From: Deltaproteobacteria bacterium
Lineage (GTDB): Bacteria; Myxococcota_A; Polyangia; Polyangiales; Polyangiaceae
Assembly (NCBI GenBank): GCA_016218915.1
Contig: JACRCQ010000063.1
Span: forward strand, 28,071 to 92,070
Length of the DNA stretch: 64,000 bases
Direction of reading: 5' to 3'
The position numbers and the translations under genes are program-made. The notes beneath the pieces were generated by a model that was given only the letters and a program-made list of their open reading frames with translations, did not search any database and was not told where the DNA came from. Positions 63,201 to 64,000 of this stretch are shown here, one piece after another. Position 1 is the first letter of the stretch. Each line of letters starts with the position of its first letter.

Positions 63201-63465
63201 GATGTTCGCACCGAACTTCGGGGCACTTCTCACGCCGCTTCCGCGGCACGCCGGGCGAGTTCGTGCCCCAGACGAAACTCGCGAAGAGTCTGACAACCCG
63301 GCAACTGTGATGGGCGTGCTGATGTCGACGATGATCGAGGCAGTGATCGATGAGAGGCGCATCGGCCCAGCCGTGTGGCAATCCCTACGCAATTTGCAGG
63401 GCGAAGGGTCCGCCATCGGATCGTGGTGGTGGGGGCACGCAACGGTATTCGAGGCCTCCCCCTGA
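60229..63465 (+). CDS. TPR-CHAT protein (caspase-like protease)
   Basis: 1078 residues. Residues about 10-290 form at least six TPRs (SYNLGIVYQENGRLPEALRYY; SVNMGELCREQGRIEEAERHF). A helical middle follows, then a CHAT domain from about 780: WLHIAPDSVLHDIPWTAV, the catalytic His905 in VVWLNHGELHQ, and Cys956 in LDLSACEAFLSG. SVGLVRALMGLGVREMFAPN is the typical region after the Cys. CHAT proteases are peptidases of the caspase-like clan, often effectors in bacterial defence. Starts 72 bases after the 59509 gene on the same strand. Confidence 0.88.
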   Translation: MGKRKDKEQRAATLFGQGLRCQQEGKRLRAEGCYREAIRFAEKAPKIMAMACVNLGNIRSEEDPIDAEKLYRKAMRLTKDAPDAAAKASFNCGELCWNAGRVSDARRLFLTVLGIAPANSTVLAAATFYLALVCAREGRLAEGAKYYSEGLGLQVVSPMRAAMASYNLGIVYQENGRLPEALRYYLDTISFVDHVPTLAASASIQAGLISEQQKRLLDAERHYRRAFTLEAHAPVASAMASVNMGELCREQGRIEEAERHFLRAIELGGSAVGVILKALICLSRHYLKLGQYSDAERHIDVFMCRAVEIIGTFAADFRRGDVELLGEIFLLSADLCSRQGNRRKSVQRLGEATQLLDMFLDAATRLLNVAPIIAATLRARAVVRVRRCFGLGCLRDLTQLVEDLDQAEGLELANAAHRAVPLIDSAWILLASLPLLGRPTTFTPFSEVALLALEKAEKAQRACQCDEEGSASKAPVMASSEVLVRAVCTCLAVCDSTTEAHQCARRGAGRLLDIKGAGGGEVAAVAQLCAVLLTLHREDDIAMLGLGSWTSATLRARMQSLADQALQMASRDGYDVVESSSDDCVKCFRASRAALFRTHIEAHLMEAWVAGIPADTEGLERIVEGEPAAKLFAAVVENRRINELALLRASRGELASGNPSRTNRQVQLERGNAQLELAVGLSYRVEILVHAKDRESPRHIARIRHVGWTNDGLPEALAVWANEYLAFRRAAQDGVSAFASAAPTPFAEPAHSVAELPDSVFAPLRCTTSDVLGWAARLLEPETWLHIAPDSVLHDIPWTAVGASEGVRLSGQLVRAACRRDLARMKNKEALFVLLDSMVASYGGWKTIQETWIRPLERAGWIPRIVITKSPAKRRGTALPEPPEWRTGPPSKPTLQPSLVVWLNHGELHQSGQRPLVPVLRVHGHHCISEAELGAADVTGTLPLPGIDIQLDLSACEAFLSGACMSGRVDPRFGPESVGLVRALMGLGVREMFAPNFGALLTPLPRHAGRVRAPDETREESDNPATVMGVLMSTMIEAVIDERRIGPAVWQSLRNLQGEGSAIGSWWWGHATVFEASP

Positions 63466-64000
63466 AGCATTTCCGCCGGAATGCAGAGTTTCCGGATCTG
63501 CGACGACCGGCCCCGACCGCGTATCAATGTCACGCTTCGCGCCGCTTTCTGCAAAGCCCTCGCGTTGCCCACCGGTTGCCCAAGATATTGGAATTAGATG
63601 TTAGAACTGGTCACGTATGGAACGCTGACTTGCGAGAGATTGCGGCACTGTTGGGCGGGATTTCGCTCAGCGGGACAGAATGCTGACCGGCAACGTCGCC
63701 CGTTCGATTCCTGCGGCGTCGAACTCGGTCTTCGAGGAACGTTCTCACTCTCGATCTAGGAACTTAGCGATTGTGGTCGCGTCCACGAGTAGTCCCAGCC
63801 CATTCCCGCTGTCCTTGTGGGTGATCGCTACGGGATGGACCCAGCTTATCGCGATTAGACTTCATTGCCGGTGGCTCGAGAATTCAGGCTGACGGCTTGG
63901 CTCGGGAATTCCGGCTTGCCAAGAGGGTTTCTCCGGGTCAGACCTCTGCTTCCGTTTTCTTCCTCAGGGGATGTTCTTGATGGGTCTACTTGCGGTCGGT
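63466..64000. other. right edge of window, no firm gene
   Basis: A plus frame ending at 63686 gives LELDVRTGHVWNADLREIAALL, which looks protein-like at its end but has no start of its own. It may be the tail of a decayed gene. From 63690 to 64000 no frame stands out, and no tRNA 3' end or att duplicate was found. Confidence 0.3.

Noticed and set aside
15146..64000. CRISPR array
   Set aside because: No regularly spaced direct repeats or cas genes were seen; the repeats present are single dispersed copies.
63680..64000. Right att site at the window end
   Set aside because: CGTTCGATTCCTGC near 63702 resembles a T-loop but does not match the tRNA-Arg 3' half and has no acceptor stem.

Overview
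The window is high-GC bacterial DNA. The best guess is a Myxococcota (Polyangia-type deltaproteobacterial) chromosome. This rests on gene style, not a marker gene: a eukaryote-like Ser/Thr kinase, histone-H1-like tails, large surface lipoproteins with Asp/Gly/Ser-rich linkers, kelch and Asp-box propellers, and many TPR or helical-repeat proteins.

Bases 1-15480 look like ordinary chromosome. On the minus strand are IMP dehydrogenase, a SAM methyltransferase and an MMPL/RND exporter that runs off the left edge, then a Ser/Thr kinase. On the plus strand are a YbjN-like protein, PspA/IM30 and a P2-type cation ATPase, then a secreted two-repeat protein and a membrane protein. A minus-strand pair follows (outer-membrane barrel and a haem-c P460-like lipoprotein), then TrmL. 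Intergenic gaps here carry short AGGCTTC/AGGCTAC-type repeats that I do not see further right.

At 15481 a tRNA-Arg(CCG) is overlapped by a tyrosine recombinase gene, with an excisionase-like gene beside it. This is the classic left border of an integrated island. I found no second tRNA 3' end by eye, so the island (at least 48 kb) probably continues past 64000. Its left half (17-46 kb) holds regulators (an H1-like protein, two histidine kinases, an EAL protein), surface lipoproteins, a glycosidase-like lipoprotein, broken IS and defence remnants, a repeated small ferredoxin-fold-like family, and a radical-SAM pair followed by a metallopeptidase.

The most striking part is 49.3-56.7 kb. A minus-strand operon, largely joined by 4-base overlaps, encodes a membrane protein, an E1-like enzyme, a ubiquitin-like protein, an E2-like enzyme with a conserved Cys, a JAMM peptidase with its own membrane anchor, another membrane protein and a HerA/VirD4-type ATPase. 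A PD-(D/E)XK nuclease-like gene converges on it and a membrane zinc-ribbon gene lies just beyond. It looks like a membrane-tethered bacterial ubiquitin-like conjugation system coupled to a motor ATPase. Right of it are a sigma-factor-like gene with a candidate ECF promoter, then a cassette of two related small-domain genes around a possible PemK/MazF-like protein, ending in a TPR-CHAT (caspase-like) protease. The island reads as a defence/conflict cargo region with decay around transposon scars.
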